Positions 17,997-28,303 are shown, counted from the stretch's first letter. The stretch is 64,000 nt of DNA from Halomicrococcus gelatinilyticus (GCA_024227995.1 CP100465.1:2046001-2110000), one strand, 5' to 3'. The notes: generated from the sequence alone by a model not told the origin. Program-made: numbers and translations.

Positions 17997-18893
17997 ATGA
18001 GGGTTCTCGTCACCGGTGGGACCGGCTTCGTCGGCCGCAACCTCGTCCGGGAACTGGACGACCGCGGCCACGACGTGACGGCGCTCGCACGCGATCCGGC
18101 GTCGGCCGACCTCCCGGAGGAGGCCGAGACGGCGATGGGGGACGTGACCGCCTACGACTCAGTCGAGGGCGCGTTCGCGGACCAGGAGGTCGTCGTCAAC
18201 CTCGTCGCGCTCTCCCCGCTGTTCGAACCGCCGGGCGGACTGACCCACATGAGCGTCCACCTCGGCGGCACCCAGAACGTCGTCAGGGCGGCCGAAGCCC
18301 ACGACGTCGACAAGGTCGTGCAGATGAGCGCGCTCGGGGCGGACCCGGCAGCGCCGACGTCGTACCTCCGCTCGAAGGGACAGGCCGAGGAGGTGGTGCG
18401 GAACGCGGACCTCCGGCGGACCATCTTCCGCCCGTCGGTGATATTCGGCGACGGCGGCGAGTTCGTCCCGTTCACGAAGAAGCTGACGCCGCCGTACCTC
18501 GCCCCCCTGCCGGGCGGCGGGAAGACCCGCTTCCAGCCCATCTGGGTCGGCGACGTCGCGCCGATGCTGGCCGACGCCGTCGAGGAGGAACACGACGGCG
18601 AGACGTACGAGGTCGGCGGGCCGGAGGTGCTGACGCTCGCGGACGTGGCGAAGCTGGCTCGCCGCGCCGAGGGGCAGTCGGTCACCGTCGTCCCCGTTCC
18701 GATGTCCCTCGCCGGTGCGGGCCTGAAGGTCGCGGGGGCGCTCCCCGGCGTGCCGATGGGCGCGGACCAGTTCCGCTCGCTCGAACTTGACAACACGGTT
18801 ACAGACAACGACGTCGACGCGTTCGGCGTCGCACCCGAAGACCTGAAAACCCTCCGAGAATATCTAGGGGTTGAACGGCGCGCCTCCGTCTGA
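17997..18893 (+). CDS. NAD(P)-dependent epimerase/complex I NDUFA9-like protein
   Basis: A 298-residue Rossmann protein of the extended short-chain dehydrogenase superfamily. It opens M-R-V-L-V-T-G-G-T-G-F-V-G-R-N-L with the TGGTGFVG dinucleotide loop; the usual YxxxK catalytic pair is replaced by the S-Y-L-R-S-K-G-Q-A-E-E region as in atypical NDUFA9/NAD(P)H-binding members. An AT-rich box (ATAGTTTTAC, about 17973-17982) precedes the ATG at near-leaderless distance. Likely binds NAD(P)H; its substrate or complex is not evident. Confidence 0.85.
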   Translation: MRVLVTGGTGFVGRNLVRELDDRGHDVTALARDPASADLPEEAETAMGDVTAYDSVEGAFADQEVVVNLVALSPLFEPPGGLTHMSVHLGGTQNVVRAAEAHDVDKVVQMSALGADPAAPTSYLRSKGQAEEVVRNADLRRTIFRPSVIFGDGGEFVPFTKKLTPPYLAPLPGGGKTRFQPIWVGDVAPMLADAVEEEHDGETYEVGGPEVLTLADVAKLARRAEGQSVTVVPVPMSLAGAGLKVAGALPGVPMGADQFRSLELDNTVTDNDVDAFGVAPEDLKTLREYLGVERRASV

Positions 18894-19128
18894 CGGTCCC
18901 CGCAGTGACAGTTCCCGCACGGAACTGACGGTCGGCAGACACGAGTGGACATATCCAGACTTAAAGAGAGGGTGTCTGATAGGTGTCCCGTCGATTACCA
19001 AGGCACTGATAGAACGACGCCGTCTGGCGATTTTTTGCAGAGCCTGTCTTTTAAGTGAAACGCGAAACACCAAAAAGCTTATCTGGTTATTCATTCTGGT
19101 GTTCTTCAAACGGAGAACGGTACCGAAA

Positions 19129-20301
19129 ATGAAACTCGCGATGATCGGGTTCGGTCAGGCCGGTGGCAAGATTGTCGACAAGTTCCTGGAATACGACCAG
19201 CGAACTCAAAGCGGAATCGTCCGCGCGGCAGTCGCCGTCAACACGGCCAAGGCCGACCTCATGGGGCTCGAGAACATCCCGCAGGACAACCGGGTGCTCA
19301 TCGGGCAGTCCCGGGTCAAGGGGCACGGAGTCGGCGCGGACAACGAACTCGGCGCGGAAATCGCCGAAGAGGACATCGACGAGGTGCAGGGTGCCATCGA
19401 CAGCATCCCCGTCCACGAGGTGGACGCGTTCCTCATCGTCGCCGGCATGGGCGGCGGGACCGGCAGTGGCGGGGCGCCCGTCATCGCCAAGCATCTCAAG
19501 CGCATCTACACGGAACCGGTGTACGGCCTCGGCATCCTGCCGGGCAGCGACGAGGGCGGCATCTACACCCTCAACGCCGCGCGCTCGTTCCAGACCTTCG
19601 TCCGTGAGGTGGACAACCTCATGGTGTTCGACAACGACGCCTGGCGCCAGTCCGGCGAGAGCATGGAGGGCGGCTACGAGGAGATCAACGAGGAGATCGT
19701 CACCCGGTTCGGCATCCTGTTCGGTGCCGGCGAGGTCGGCGGCGACGACGACGTCGCGGAGAGCGTCGTCGACTCCAGCGAGATCATCAACACGCTGGCA
19801 GGCGGCGGCGTCTCGACCATCGGCTACGCGGCCGAAGAGGTCGAGATGCAGGACTCAGGCGGTCTGCTCTCGCGGTTCACCGGCGGCGACGGCGACGCCG
19901 GCGACACGGCACACACCACCAACCGCATCACCAGCCTCGTCCGGAAGGCGGCGCTCGGCCGGCTCACGCTCCCGTGCGAGATCGACGGCACCGAGCGCGC
20001 GCTGCTCGTCATGTCCGGCCCGCCGGAGCACCTCAACCGGAAGGGAATCGAGCGCGGCCGCAAGTGGCTCGAAGAGCAGACCGGCAGCATGGAGGTCCGG
20101 GGCGGCGACTACCCCGTCAACGAACCGAACGTGGCCAGCGTCGTCCTGCTGTCGGGCGTGAACAACGTCCCCCGCATCAAGGAGCTCCAGCAGGTCGCCA
20201 TCGAGGCCCAGGAGAACATCGACGACATCCGTCAGGAGAGCGAAGAGAACCTCGAAAATCTCGTAGAAGATGAAGAAGATGAACTCGACCCGTTGTTCTA
20301 G
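19129..20301 (+). CDS. cetZ1: CetZ family tubulin-like cytoskeletal GTPase
   Basis: A 390-residue FtsZ/tubulin homologue of the archaeal CetZ type, involved in cell shape and motility-associated rod formation. GTP-binding features: N-terminal M-I-G-F-G-Q-A-G-G-K-I-V, the tubulin signature G-M-G-G-G-T-G-S-G-G near residue 107, and the T7-loop region after L-P-G-S-D-E-G-G. The C-terminal peptide ends [10 protein letters not shown], as in CetZ1-like members, so I favour that subgroup. The ATG at 19129 gives the canonical N-terminus; the 5' gap holds AT-rich promoter-like sequence near 19050-19085. Confidence 0.92.
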   Translation: MKLAMIGFGQAGGKIVDKFLEYDQRTQSGIVRAAVAVNTAKADLMGLENIPQDNRVLIGQSRVKGHGVGADNELGAEIAEEDIDEVQGAIDSIPVHEVDAFLIVAGMGGGTGSGGAPVIAKHLKRIYTEPVYGLGILPGSDEGGIYTLNAARSFQTFVREVDNLMVFDNDAWRQSGESMEGGYEEINEEIVTRFGILFGAGEVGGDDDVAESVVDSSEIINTLAGGGVSTIGYAAEEVEMQDSGGLLSRFTGGDGDAGDTAHTTNRITSLVRKAALGRLTLPCEIDGTERALLVMSGPPEHLNRKGIERGRKWLEEQTGSMEVRGGDYPVNEPNVASVVLLSGVNNVPRIKELQQVAIEAQENIDDIRQESEENLENLVEDEEDELDPLF

Positions 20302-21082
20302 GCTCGTCGCACTGCTCGTCGTCGCAACCCTCGCCCTCTCGGCCGTCGTCCCGGCCGCGGCGTTCTCGACCAGCGACAGCGGCGTCCCGAGCGACGCCGC
20401 GGTGGAGGAGGAGGTGAGCGCGACGCTGACGGTCACGGAGCTCTACGAGAACTACGAGGAGTGGACGCTCCACGGCGAGACCGAACTGACCGGCGTGACC
20501 TGGAAGGTCGTCCAGTACGACCAGGCCGGTAACAAGATCGGCGAGGCCTCGAACGCGTACGACGGCCAGTCGTTCAACCAGTCGGTGAGTATCGATTCGG
20601 ACGCCAGCAAGATCGAGGTGAAGGTCACGGGGACGGTCCCCGAGGTGGAGAACTTCACCTACGCCGACCAGCAGACGTTCGAACTGGCGACGCTCGACCA
20701 GGTCCGCCAGGGCGGCAACACCGAGGCCATCGCGTCGTGGACGCCGAAGTACCACACCGACGCGAGCAAGGAGGCCCGTAGCGCCATCTCGGACGCCGAG
20801 GCCGCCATCGAGGACGCGCCGAGCGGCGCCGACACGTCGGAAGCCGAGAGCGACCTCGACTCCGCCATCACGGCCTACAACGGCGAGAACTTCGACCTCG
20901 CCGTCGAACTCGCCGACAAGGCCACGGAGAAGGCCAACACCGCGGCCAAGAAGGCCGAGCAGTCGAAGCAGCAGTCCCAGCTCCTGATGTACGGCGGCAT
21001 CGCCGTCGTGCTCCTGCTGCTCGTCGGTGGGGGCGTCTACTGGTACCGTTCCCAGCAGGGGAACACGAGCAAGCTGAAGTAA
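20270..21082 (+). CDS. Secreted, C-terminally anchored protein overlapping cetZ
   Basis: A 270-residue protein with a Sec signal peptide (basic start M-K-K-M-N-S-T-R-C, hydrophobic core [18 protein letters not shown] cleavage region), an extracellular beta-rich domain, a helical Ala/Glu/Asp-rich segment (about 155-230) and one C-terminal membrane helix ([15 protein letters not shown]) followed by a basic tail. Its start overlaps the last 32 bp of cetZ in another frame (or 23 bp if the second ATG is used). Function unknown; the overlap implies co-translation with CetZ. Confidence 0.85.
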   Translation: MKKMNSTRCSRLVALLVVATLALSAVVPAAAFSTSDSGVPSDAAVEEEVSATLTVTELYENYEEWTLHGETELTGVTWKVVQYDQAGNKIGEASNAYDGQSFNQSVSIDSDASKIEVKVTGTVPEVENFTYADQQTFELATLDQVRQGGNTEAIASWTPKYHTDASKEARSAISDAEAAIEDAPSGADTSEAESDLDSAITAYNGENFDLAVELADKATEKANTAAKKAEQSKQQSQLLMYGGIAVVLLLLVGGGVYWYRSQQGNTSKLK

Positions 21083-21146
21083 CCCCGTCTTTTCTCGTCC
21101 GGACGCCTTCCACAGTTCCTTAACCCCCCGTCGACTACGGCCGACC

Positions 21147-21752
21147 ATGCAGGTCGTCGTCCCGTTCTCGGCCGCCGAGCCGAAGACGCGGCTCGCCGGA
21201 GTGCTCGCCCCCGACGAGCGGCGCGCGTTCGCGCTGGCGATGCTCCGGGACGTGCTCGACGCGGTCCGCGCGACGGGCCGGGGGCCGACGGTGCTCGCGA
21301 CCGAACCGGTCGACGTCGACGCTCCCGTCACCGTCGACCCGCGGCCGCTGACGCCCGCCGTGAACGACGTGCTGGACGACGATCCGACGGCGGTCGTGAT
21401 GGCCGACCTCGCACTCGCGACGCCGACCGCGCTGGAACGGCTGTTCGACGCCGACGGCGACGTGGTCCTCGCGCCGGGCCGCGGCGGCGGCACGAACGCG
21501 CTGGTCGCCCGCCACCCCGGGTTCCGCGTGGACTACCACGGCGCGTCGTACCTCGACCACCGTACCGCCGCGAGCGACGTCGGCGCGACCGTCACCACCG
21601 TCGACTCCCACCGCCTCGCGACGGACGTCGACGAGCGCGGCGACCTCGCCGAGGTCCTGCTGCACGCCGACGGCCGGGCGCGCGACTGGCTCGTCGACGC
21701 CGGCTTCTCGCTGTCGGTGACCGACGGCCGCGTCGAGGCGGCCAGAGAATAG
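21147..21752 (+). CDS. cofC: 2-phospho-L-lactate guanylyltransferase
   Basis: Activates 2-phospho-L-lactate (or a related acid) with GTP for coenzyme F420 assembly. The 201-residue product opens [17 protein letters not shown], the CofC N-terminal nucleotide-binding signature, and has [13 protein letters not shown] in the active-site region. cofG and cofH lie within 4 kb downstream, supporting an F420 cluster interrupted by a convergent signal peptidase gene. Confidence 0.93.
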   Translation: MQVVVPFSAAEPKTRLAGVLAPDERRAFALAMLRDVLDAVRATGRGPTVLATEPVDVDAPVTVDPRPLTPAVNDVLDDDPTAVVMADLALATPTALERLFDADGDVVLAPGRGGGTNALVARHPGFRVDYHGASYLDHRTAASDVGATVTTVDSHRLATDVDERGDLAEVLLHADGRARDWLVDAGFSLSVTDGRVEAARE

Positions 21753-21754
21753 CG

Positions 21755-22462
21755 TTACGCGGACGCGTTGGCGACGTAACTTGCCCGGAGTCCGGTCGAG
21801 TCGAGCGTCGGGGCCGGCGCGTCGGCCATCTGCAGTCGCACCCAGCCGAGCCACGGGACGCGCAGTTCGGCGGTGCCGACGACCCACCCGGGCCTGACCG
21901 GGCCGGTGTTCGCGTAGGTGCCGGCCTGGTCGTAGACGCCGTTGGCGTCTCCCTTCGTGATGAATCCGGCGTGCGGTGCCGGGCAGTGCGCCAGTTCGCC
22001 ACAGTCGTCCGCGCCGCCGACGTAGTCGGGGTCGGCCTCGTCGTACCAGTTCTCGCCCTTCTCGACCCAGAACATCGCCCGGTGGATGATGGGCGTCCGT
22101 CCCGACTCGCCGTCCGGCCTGTAGATGACGACGTCGCCGTAGCTCCCGAACCGCTCGTAGCCGGCCCGCTGGCCTGCCCGGTGGGTGACGACGCCGGTGC
22201 CGGCCTGGGCGGCGTCGCCCGCGAGGCGGTGTTCCTCCATGACGAATATGAGGTCGGTGCGGTGCATGTGCGGCTCCATGCTCCCGCTCTCGACGGCGAC
22301 CAGCGGCGGCCAGATGCCGCTGACGGCGAACAGCAGGAGGCCGATGCCGACGACGACGGCCGTCGTCGTCAGCACCTCGCGAGCGACGACCACCGCCTCG
22401 GCGTCGGTCGTCCGGAACCAGCGCAGCCACTCCCGCGGGTCGGCGTCGGTCGGCGGTGACAT
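21755..22462 (-). CDS. Signal peptidase I, archaeal S26B type
   Basis: A 235-residue membrane peptidase with an N-terminal helix (V-L-T-T-T-A-V-V-V-G-I-G-L-L-L-F, near 28-48), the catalytic Ser in V-E-S-G-S-M-E-P-H, the archaeal His in T-P-I-I-H-R-A-M-F, and the Asp motif in F-I-T-K-G-D-A-N-G. Between these is an insertion of about 60 residues with acidic and Gly-rich sequence. It removes Sec signal peptides outside the membrane. Located between cofC and cofG on the other strand, without obvious link to F420. Confidence 0.88.
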   Translation of the reverse strand: MSPPTDADPREWLRWFRTTDAEAVVVAREVLTTTAVVVGIGLLLFAVSGIWPPLVAVESGSMEPHMHRTDLIFVMEEHRLAGDAAQAGTGVVTHRAGQRAGYERFGSYGDVVIYRPDGESGRTPIIHRAMFWVEKGENWYDEADPDYVGGADDCGELAHCPAPHAGFITKGDANGVYDQAGTYANTGPVRPGWVVGTAELRVPWLGWVRLQMADAPAPTLDSTGLRASYVANASA

Positions 22463-22593
22463 CGCCCCGAGACTGTGTCTCGCTGTCGCTTGAACGTTCC
22501 CATTCCGTGACCGGTCGGCGGCGTCGGCGTTCGCTCCGGCAACCGTCTCCGCGGTTCCAAACCCTTTTCCCCGGCGTCGCGTAGTACGAAGCG

Positions 22594-23703
22594 ATGATTC
22601 CGGGGACCGCAGAGTACGACGTCGACGTCACTATCGACCAGCGCGAAGTCGACGACCTGCTCGCGGTCACGCCCGCGGACGTCGACCCCGCGGACGAACT
22701 CACCTTCGCGAAGAACGTCTTCGTCCCGCTGACGACCGCCTGCCGGTACACCTGCACCTACTGCACCTACTTCGACGCGCCGGGCGAGGCGTCGCTGCTC
22801 TCGCCCGAGGAGGTGCGGGACGTCGTCCGGCGCGGTGCGGACGCCGGCTGTACGGAGGCGCTCTTCACCTTCGGCGACGACCCGGACGACCGCTACACCC
22901 GAATCCACGACCAGTTCGCCGAGTGGGGCCACGACTCCATCCACGACTACCTCCGGGAGGTCTGCGAACTCGCGCTGGAGGAGGGCCTGCTCCCGCACGC
23001 CAACCCGGGCGACCAGACGCGCGAGCAGATGGAACGCGTCGCGGACGTCAACGCCAGCATGGGCGTGATGCTGGAGACGACGGCGGACGTCGACGCCCAC
23101 GCCGGCCCGCGCCAGAAGAGCCCGGGCCAGCGGCTCGCCACCATCCGTACTGCCGGCGAACTCGGCGTGCCGTTCACCACGGGCATCCTCGTCGGCATCG
23201 GCGAGAGCTGGCGCGACCGCGCCGAGAGCCTGCTCGCCATCCGCGAACTGCACGAGCGCTACGGCCACGTCCAGGAGGTCATCGTCCAGAACGTCGTCCC
23301 GAACGAGCGTTCCCGGTTCGAGCGCCCCGACGTCGATACCATGCGCCGCGTCGTGGCGATGGCCCGCCACGCGCTCCCCGACGAGGTGTCGGTGCAGGTG
23401 CCGCCGAACCTCTCGCCGACCCGCGACCTGCTGGACTGCGGCGTCGACGACCTCGGCGGCGTCTCCCCCGTCACCGACGACCACATCAACCCCGAGTACG
23501 AGTGGCCGGCGCTGCGCGAACTCGAGGCCATCGCCGACGAGGCGGGCGTCCCGCTACGCGAACGGCTCCCGGTCTACGAGCGGTTCGTCGACGACGGCGA
23601 CTGGCTCTCGGAGTGCATCGAGGCGGCCATCGCCGCCGAGGACGTCCACGGCGAGCGCTTCCGGTCGGTGTTGCGGGACGGCGACGGTTTCACAGACGGG
23701 TGA
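22594..23703 (+). CDS. cofG: 7,8-didemethyl-8-hydroxy-5-deazariboflavin synthase subunit CofG
   Basis: Radical SAM half of the FO synthase for coenzyme F420. The 369-residue product has the cluster motif C-R-Y-T-C-T-Y-C near residues 50-57, G-D-D-P-D-D-R-Y after it, and the late CofG markers Q-N-V-V-P-N-E and N-L-S-P-T-R-D-L. It works with CofH, which is encoded on the opposite strand 8 bp beyond its stop. The ATG at 22594 follows TTTTCCCC-rich sequence, not a clear box. Confidence 0.95.
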   Translation: MIPGTAEYDVDVTIDQREVDDLLAVTPADVDPADELTFAKNVFVPLTTACRYTCTYCTYFDAPGEASLLSPEEVRDVVRRGADAGCTEALFTFGDDPDDRYTRIHDQFAEWGHDSIHDYLREVCELALEEGLLPHANPGDQTREQMERVADVNASMGVMLETTADVDAHAGPRQKSPGQRLATIRTAGELGVPFTTGILVGIGESWRDRAESLLAIRELHERYGHVQEVIVQNVVPNERSRFERPDVDTMRRVVAMARHALPDEVSVQVPPNLSPTRDLLDCGVDDLGGVSPVTDDHINPEYEWPALRELEAIADEAGVPLRERLPVYERFVDDGDWLSECIEAAIAAEDVHGERFRSVLRDGDGFTDG

Positions 23704-23711
23704 CGCAGTTC

Positions 23712-25064
23712 CTACTCCACGAGCGGCGTCCCGTCGGCGCGCGGACCGAGTCGGGGGCCGACGGGCGATTCGTCGGGGTCGACCTCGCGAATCTGGCGGT
23801 AGTCGGTCGAGCGCTCGGCGGGCGTGCGACCGATGGCGGCTATCATCTCGGCGTACTCCGAGAAGGAGCGGAACTCGCCGAACTCGCCGCCAGCGCGCTT
23901 GGTTATCTCCTCGGAGAGGATGGTGCCCATGAAGTCGTCAGCGCCACAGGAGAGCATCTTCAGGCCCTGCTCGTCGCCGTACTTCACCCACGACGACTGG
24001 ACGTGGTCGACGTTGTCGAGGAAGAGGCGCGAGACGGCGATCATCAGTTCGTCCTCGTCGGTCGACGCGCCGGCGTCGACCATGCCGCGCTCGTGGAGCG
24101 GGGTGTTCCGGTGGACGAAGGACAGGGGGACGAACTCCGTGATAGCGCCGGTTCGGTCCTGGAGGTCGCGCACGCGGTCGAGGTGCATGACGCGGTGCAT
24201 CTCGTTCTCGACGTGGCCGTACATGATGGTCGCGGTGGTGTCGAGGCCGACCGACGCGGCGGCCGCCATCGCCTCCAGCCACTCGTCGGTGCCGATCTTG
24301 CCGGGGCAGATGACGCCGCGGACCTCGTCGACGAGAATCTCCGCGGCGGTGCCGGGGACGCTGTCGAGGCCGGCGTCCTTGAGACGGCCGTAGACGCCCT
24401 CGTAGCTCCAGTCGGTGCCTCTGCGGGCGTGGTAGGCCTCCTCGGGCGTCATCGAGTGGAGGTGGACGTCCCCGACCGACATCGCCCGCATCTGTTCGGC
24501 GTAGGTGCCGGGGTCGGTCTCGTAGGCGTCGGCAGACCGGTAGTTGAGGTCGCCGCGGTCGCTCGCCTCGAGTATCTCGCGGTGCTCGTCGTCGAGCGCC
24601 AGCGCGGGGTGGAGGCCGCTGACGGACGTCACCTCGTAGATGCCGCGGTCGAGCGCGTCGCTGACGACGTTCCGGGACTCGGCGGGCGTCTTCGTGAACC
24701 CGCCGTGGTCGACGTCCGTGCCGACCTCGAAGTCCTGGGCGGTGTCCTTGAAGTTGCAGAACAGACAGCCGGTGTTGCAGGCCGTCGTCACGTTGTTGTT
24801 CAGGTTGGCGACGAAGGTGACCCGGTCGCCGACGACCTCGGCCCGGCGGCGGTCCGCCGCTTCGAGGACGCGCTCCTTGCGGGCCCGGTCGATGCCGGGG
24901 ACGTCCGTGCCGGTCGTCAGTAACTCGACGCCGTCCGCGACGTCCAGACGTCGGCCGTCGCGGGCCTTCGCCAGGGCGTTCTCGAACGACTGGTCCGTCT
25001 CGGGGCGGTGCTCGAAGTCGAACCGGCCCCGGGGGACGTTGCTCCGGTTCCGTGCGTCGGCCAT
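23712..25064 (-). CDS. cofH: FO synthase subunit CofH
   Basis: Second radical SAM subunit of FO synthase: couples tyrosine-derived chemistry to 5-amino-6-ribitylaminouracil. The 450-residue product has the cluster motif C-N-T-G-C-L-F-C preceded by N-L-N-N-N-V-T-T-A, then S-G-L-H-P-A-L and S-M-T-P-E-E. ATG at 25064 chosen from the GTTTTTATCC box 24 nt upstream. Converges with cofG. Confidence 0.95.
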   Translation of the reverse strand: MADARNRSNVPRGRFDFEHRPETDQSFENALAKARDGRRLDVADGVELLTTGTDVPGIDRARKERVLEAADRRRAEVVGDRVTFVANLNNNVTTACNTGCLFCNFKDTAQDFEVGTDVDHGGFTKTPAESRNVVSDALDRGIYEVTSVSGLHPALALDDEHREILEASDRGDLNYRSADAYETDPGTYAEQMRAMSVGDVHLHSMTPEEAYHARRGTDWSYEGVYGRLKDAGLDSVPGTAAEILVDEVRGVICPGKIGTDEWLEAMAAAASVGLDTTATIMYGHVENEMHRVMHLDRVRDLQDRTGAITEFVPLSFVHRNTPLHERGMVDAGASTDEDELMIAVSRLFLDNVDHVQSSWVKYGDEQGLKMLSCGADDFMGTILSEEITKRAGGEFGEFRSFSEYAEMIAAIGRTPAERSTDYRQIREVDPDESPVGPRLGPRADGTPLVE

Positions 25065-25087
25065 ACCCGTCCAACTGGTCCGACGGA

Positions 25088-25093
25088 TAAAAA
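25088..25093 (-). promoter_or_regulatory. TATA box of cofH
   Basis: Minus-strand TTTTAT-type box (TTTTTATCC), 24 nt before the ATG at 25064, standard leaderless spacing. Confidence 0.55.
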
Positions 25094-25182
25094 CCGGTGG
25101 GATAGCGGAACGCCCCCGGAGAACCCGGCACTCGACGACGGGTTCCGAAAGCTTGACTCCGGCCGCCACGAGAGCATCCACA

Positions 25183-26112
25183 GTGACAAGTTATCGGAAC
25201 GTCGCGCTGTTCGTGTTGCTCGCGGCGGTCTGGGGGTCCGCCTTCATGGCCATCAAGGCCGGTCTGGACTACTTCCCGCCCGTGCTGTTCGCCGCCATCC
25301 GCTACGACGTGGCCGGCGTGCTGATGCTCGCGTACGCCGTCTACGCGACCGACCGCTGGCGGCCGCGGACCGGCGACGAGTGGCGACTCGTCCTCGTCGG
25401 CGGCGCGCTGATGATCGCCGGCTACCACGCCTTCCTGTTCGTCGGCGAGATGGAGACGACGAGCGCCGTGGCGGCCATCGTCGTCAGCACGAGCCCCATC
25501 CTGACGACGGGGTTCGCCCGCGTGCTGCTGCCGAGCGAACGCCTCACGCCCGTCGGCATCGTCGGCCTGCTCCTCGGTCTCGTCGGCGTCGCCATCCTCA
25601 GCCTGGGGACGTCCCAGGCCGGCGCCGTCGTCACGCCGGGCGTCGTCGGCAAACTCCTCGTCTTCGCCGCCGCCGTCTCGTTCGCGCTCGGGAGCGTACT
25701 CACACGGCGCATCGACGCCGACCTCCCCATCGAGACAATGGAGGCGTGGTCGATGGTGCTCGGTGCCGTGATGATGCACGTCATCAGCTTCGCCCGCCCC
25801 GCCGAGTCGCTCGCGATGGTCGAGTGGACCGCGGAGGGCGTCGCCGCCCTCGCCTATCTCTCGCTGGCGGCCAGCGCGCTCGGCTTCCTCGTCTACTTCG
25901 ACCTGCTGGAGCGACTCGGCCCCATCGAGATCAACCTCGTCTCCTACGTCGCGCCCGTGTTCGCGGCGGTCTCCGGCTGGCTCTTCCTGCACGAGCAGGT
26001 GACGGTCGTGACCGGTCTCGGCTTCCTGGTCATCTTCGCCGGGTTCTGCCTGCTGAAACGCCGCGCGCTCGCGAGGGAACTCCCCCAGCTCCGGTCGTCG
26101 CTCCGACTGTAG
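25183..26112 (+). CDS. DMT superfamily transporter (EamA type)
   Basis: A 309-residue, roughly ten-helix carrier with two EamA repeats. Signatures include A-A-V-W-G-S-A-F-M-A-I-K at the N-terminus and the second repeat ending S-Y-V-A-P-V-F-A-A-V-S-G-W-L-F-L-H-E. The likely start is the GTG at 25183, since the first transmembrane helix follows within eight residues; no in-frame ATG is nearby. Substrate unknown; members export amino acids or metabolites. Confidence 0.87.
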   Translation: MTSYRNVALFVLLAAVWGSAFMAIKAGLDYFPPVLFAAIRYDVAGVLMLAYAVYATDRWRPRTGDEWRLVLVGGALMIAGYHAFLFVGEMETTSAVAAIVVSTSPILTTGFARVLLPSERLTPVGIVGLLLGLVGVAILSLGTSQAGAVVTPGVVGKLLVFAAAVSFALGSVLTRRIDADLPIETMEAWSMVLGAVMMHVISFARPAESLAMVEWTAEGVAALAYLSLAASALGFLVYFDLLERLGPIEINLVSYVAPVFAAVSGWLFLHEQVTVVTGLGFLVIFAGFCLLKRRALARELPQLRSSLRL

Positions 26113-26200
26113 CTGCACCCCCGTCGGCGCTGCGCTCGCCGCCGTTCGACGGCTGCGGGCCCGCAGAAGCCGCCGGTCACCTCCCGTCGACCCCAACAAT

Positions 26201-26206
26201 TTTATC
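26201..26206 (+). promoter_or_regulatory. TATA box of the gene at 26232
   Basis: TTTATC within an AT-rich stretch (26196-26230), about 26 nt before the ATG. Confidence 0.5.
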
Positions 26207-26231
26207 ATTTCGATAGGTAAGTAATTCAAAG

Positions 26232-26930
26232 ATGTCGTCCCTGCAACTCCGCATCCGGGGCGAGGATTCGCCGAGCGAGTTCGACGCCGTGCTCCGGCAG
26301 TTGAAACGCGACGGCTGTCACCTCCTCGTCACCGGCGACGTCGACGGGGGGGTCGCCGGCCGGGCGACGCGTCGTCTGCTCGGCGACCCGAACCGCGACC
26401 GCGAGCGCGTGCTCGCCGTCACCGATCCGACCGCCGACCACGTCGACCACTGTCTGCCGGCCGGCGTGCGCCGGACCGACCCCGACGTGTGGGTCGCCGA
26501 CCCGACCGGCAGCCAGCGGTCCGTCCCGACGGACGCGGCGGGCGTCGAACTGCCGGCCGACTGCGCCGACAGGAGCGACCTCGGCCGTCTGCGGGCGGAA
26601 CTCGTGCAGGCGGTAGGCTTCTTCGACGACGTCCGGAACGGCCTCAGCCCGGCTGAGCTCCGGGTCGGGATCGCGTCCGTGACGCCGCTGTTCGACGCGC
26701 ACGACCGGGAGACCGTCAGACGGTTCCTGCGAGCCGTCGGCGCGATCGTCCGCGGCGTCGACGGAATGGGCCACGTCCACCTGTCGCTCCCCGACGACCA
26801 TCCAACGGTCGCCGACCTTTCGCCGCTGTTCGACGCCCGCATCGAACTGCGCCGACGCGAGGGGCTGGTCCCCGAACAGCGCTGGCACGTCCCCGAACAC
26901 GACATCACGAGCGACTGGACGAAGCTCTGA
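26232..26930 (+). CDS. DUF7504-like haloarchaeal protein (RecA/KaiC-like, no P-loop)
   Basis: A 232-residue soluble protein. The order H-L-L-V-T-G-D-V-D-G-G (strand 1), L-A-V-T-D-P-T (strand 2), R-V-G-I-A-S-V-T-P-L-F-D-A-H-D (later strand) and V-H-L-S-L-P-D-D-H-P suggests a RecA-like fold, but the Walker A Lys is missing (G-D-V-D-G-G-V-A-G-R). Such proteins occur widely in haloarchaea as presumed regulators. Family assignment is from overall resemblance only. Confidence 0.6.
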   Translation: MSSLQLRIRGEDSPSEFDAVLRQLKRDGCHLLVTGDVDGGVAGRATRRLLGDPNRDRERVLAVTDPTADHVDHCLPAGVRRTDPDVWVADPTGSQRSVPTDAAGVELPADCADRSDLGRLRAELVQAVGFFDDVRNGLSPAELRVGIASVTPLFDAHDRETVRRFLRAVGAIVRGVDGMGHVHLSLPDDHPTVADLSPLFDARIELRRREGLVPEQRWHVPEHDITSDWTKL

Positions 26931-27014
26931 CCGCGCGAGCACCGTCGGCTACGAAGCGCGGCCTACGAGCGGCGGCGCGTGAACTAAGTCGCCGGCAGCC
27001 GTCGCCTGAACCCG

Positions 27015-27413
27015 ATGGCCGGGCACACGACCCCTCCGACGGCGGGCGAGACCCACACCGTACAGCGCACGTTCACGACCGCGGACGTCCGGCGGTTCGC
27101 TGCGGTCTCCGGGGACCAGCAGCCGCGTCACACCGAACCGGACGAGGACGGCCGGCTGCTGGTGCACGGCCTGCTGACGGCGACCCTCCCGACGACCGTC
27201 GGCGGCGACCTGGCGGTGCTCGCCAGCTCGATGTCGTTCGAGTTCGTCCGGCCGGTGTACACCGGCCAGGCGATCACCTGCACCTGGACCCACGACGACG
27301 TCGAGGAGCGCGAGGACCGCTACGAGCTCACCGTCGACGTGGTCTGCGAGAACGAGCGCGACGAGGTCGTCCTGACCGGCACCCTCTCCGGTCTGGTCTG
27401 GAAGGACGACTAG
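27015..27413 (+). CDS. MaoC-like hot-dog dehydratase
   Basis: A 132-residue single hot-dog domain. The hydratase 2 catalytic pattern is visible as A-V-S-G-D-Q-Q-P-R-H (Asp and His), followed by L-V-H-G-L-L and S-F-E-F-V-R-P-V-Y-T-G-Q. Probably hydrates an enoyl-thioester. No fatty-acid or polyhydroxyalkanoate gene adjoins, so the substrate is open. Confidence 0.85.
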   Translation: MAGHTTPPTAGETHTVQRTFTTADVRRFAAVSGDQQPRHTEPDEDGRLLVHGLLTATLPTTVGGDLAVLASSMSFEFVRPVYTGQAITCTWTHDDVEEREDRYELTVDVVCENERDEVVLTGTLSGLVWKDD

Positions 27414-27441
27414 CCGCTGCGGAGTACTGCCGTCCGGCGTG

Positions 27442-27960
<519 letters not shown>

Positions 27961-28001
27961 GCTCCAACCAAGGGCCCCCGGCGGGAAAAAGCGTTCCGTC
28001 C

Positions 28002-28262
28002 CTACTTGCTCGCCGTCGTGTACAGAAGCGGCGCTACCACCACGAGCGCGAGGCCGAGGAAGGCGTACGTCGACGGCGCACCCATCGACACCACGAGCAT
28101 GAACAGGACGCCGAACAGGACGGTGTTGATCGCGAGTACCTTCCGCGAACCGAGTGGAATCGCACCGAGAATCGACAGCACGAACAGTGCCAGGACCGCG
28201 TGTCCGACGTGGTAGTTCACCAAGAAATCGTCGACGAGGGGGAGTGGGACGAACTCGATCAT
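28002..28262 (-). CDS. Small hypothetical membrane protein
   Basis: An 86-residue protein with three predicted helices: [12 protein letters not shown] (about 19-35), [17 protein letters not shown] (about 42-60) and [12 protein letters not shown] (about 64-82). No named family recognised. It lies just upstream of the cyclophilin gene on the same strand. Confidence 0.7.
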   Translation of the reverse strand: MIEFVPLPLVDDFLVNYHVGHAVLALFVLSILGAIPLGSRKVLAINTVLFGVLFMLVVSMGAPSTYAFLGLALVVVAPLLYTTASK

Positions 28263-28303
28263 CCTTGTCGAGAAATCGCCCCGAGTTGTCCTTTAAACTT
28301 CCG

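Noticed and set aside
22594..25064. Single fused cofG-cofH (FbiC-like) gene
   Set aside because: The two are separate genes on opposite strands, as in other archaea.
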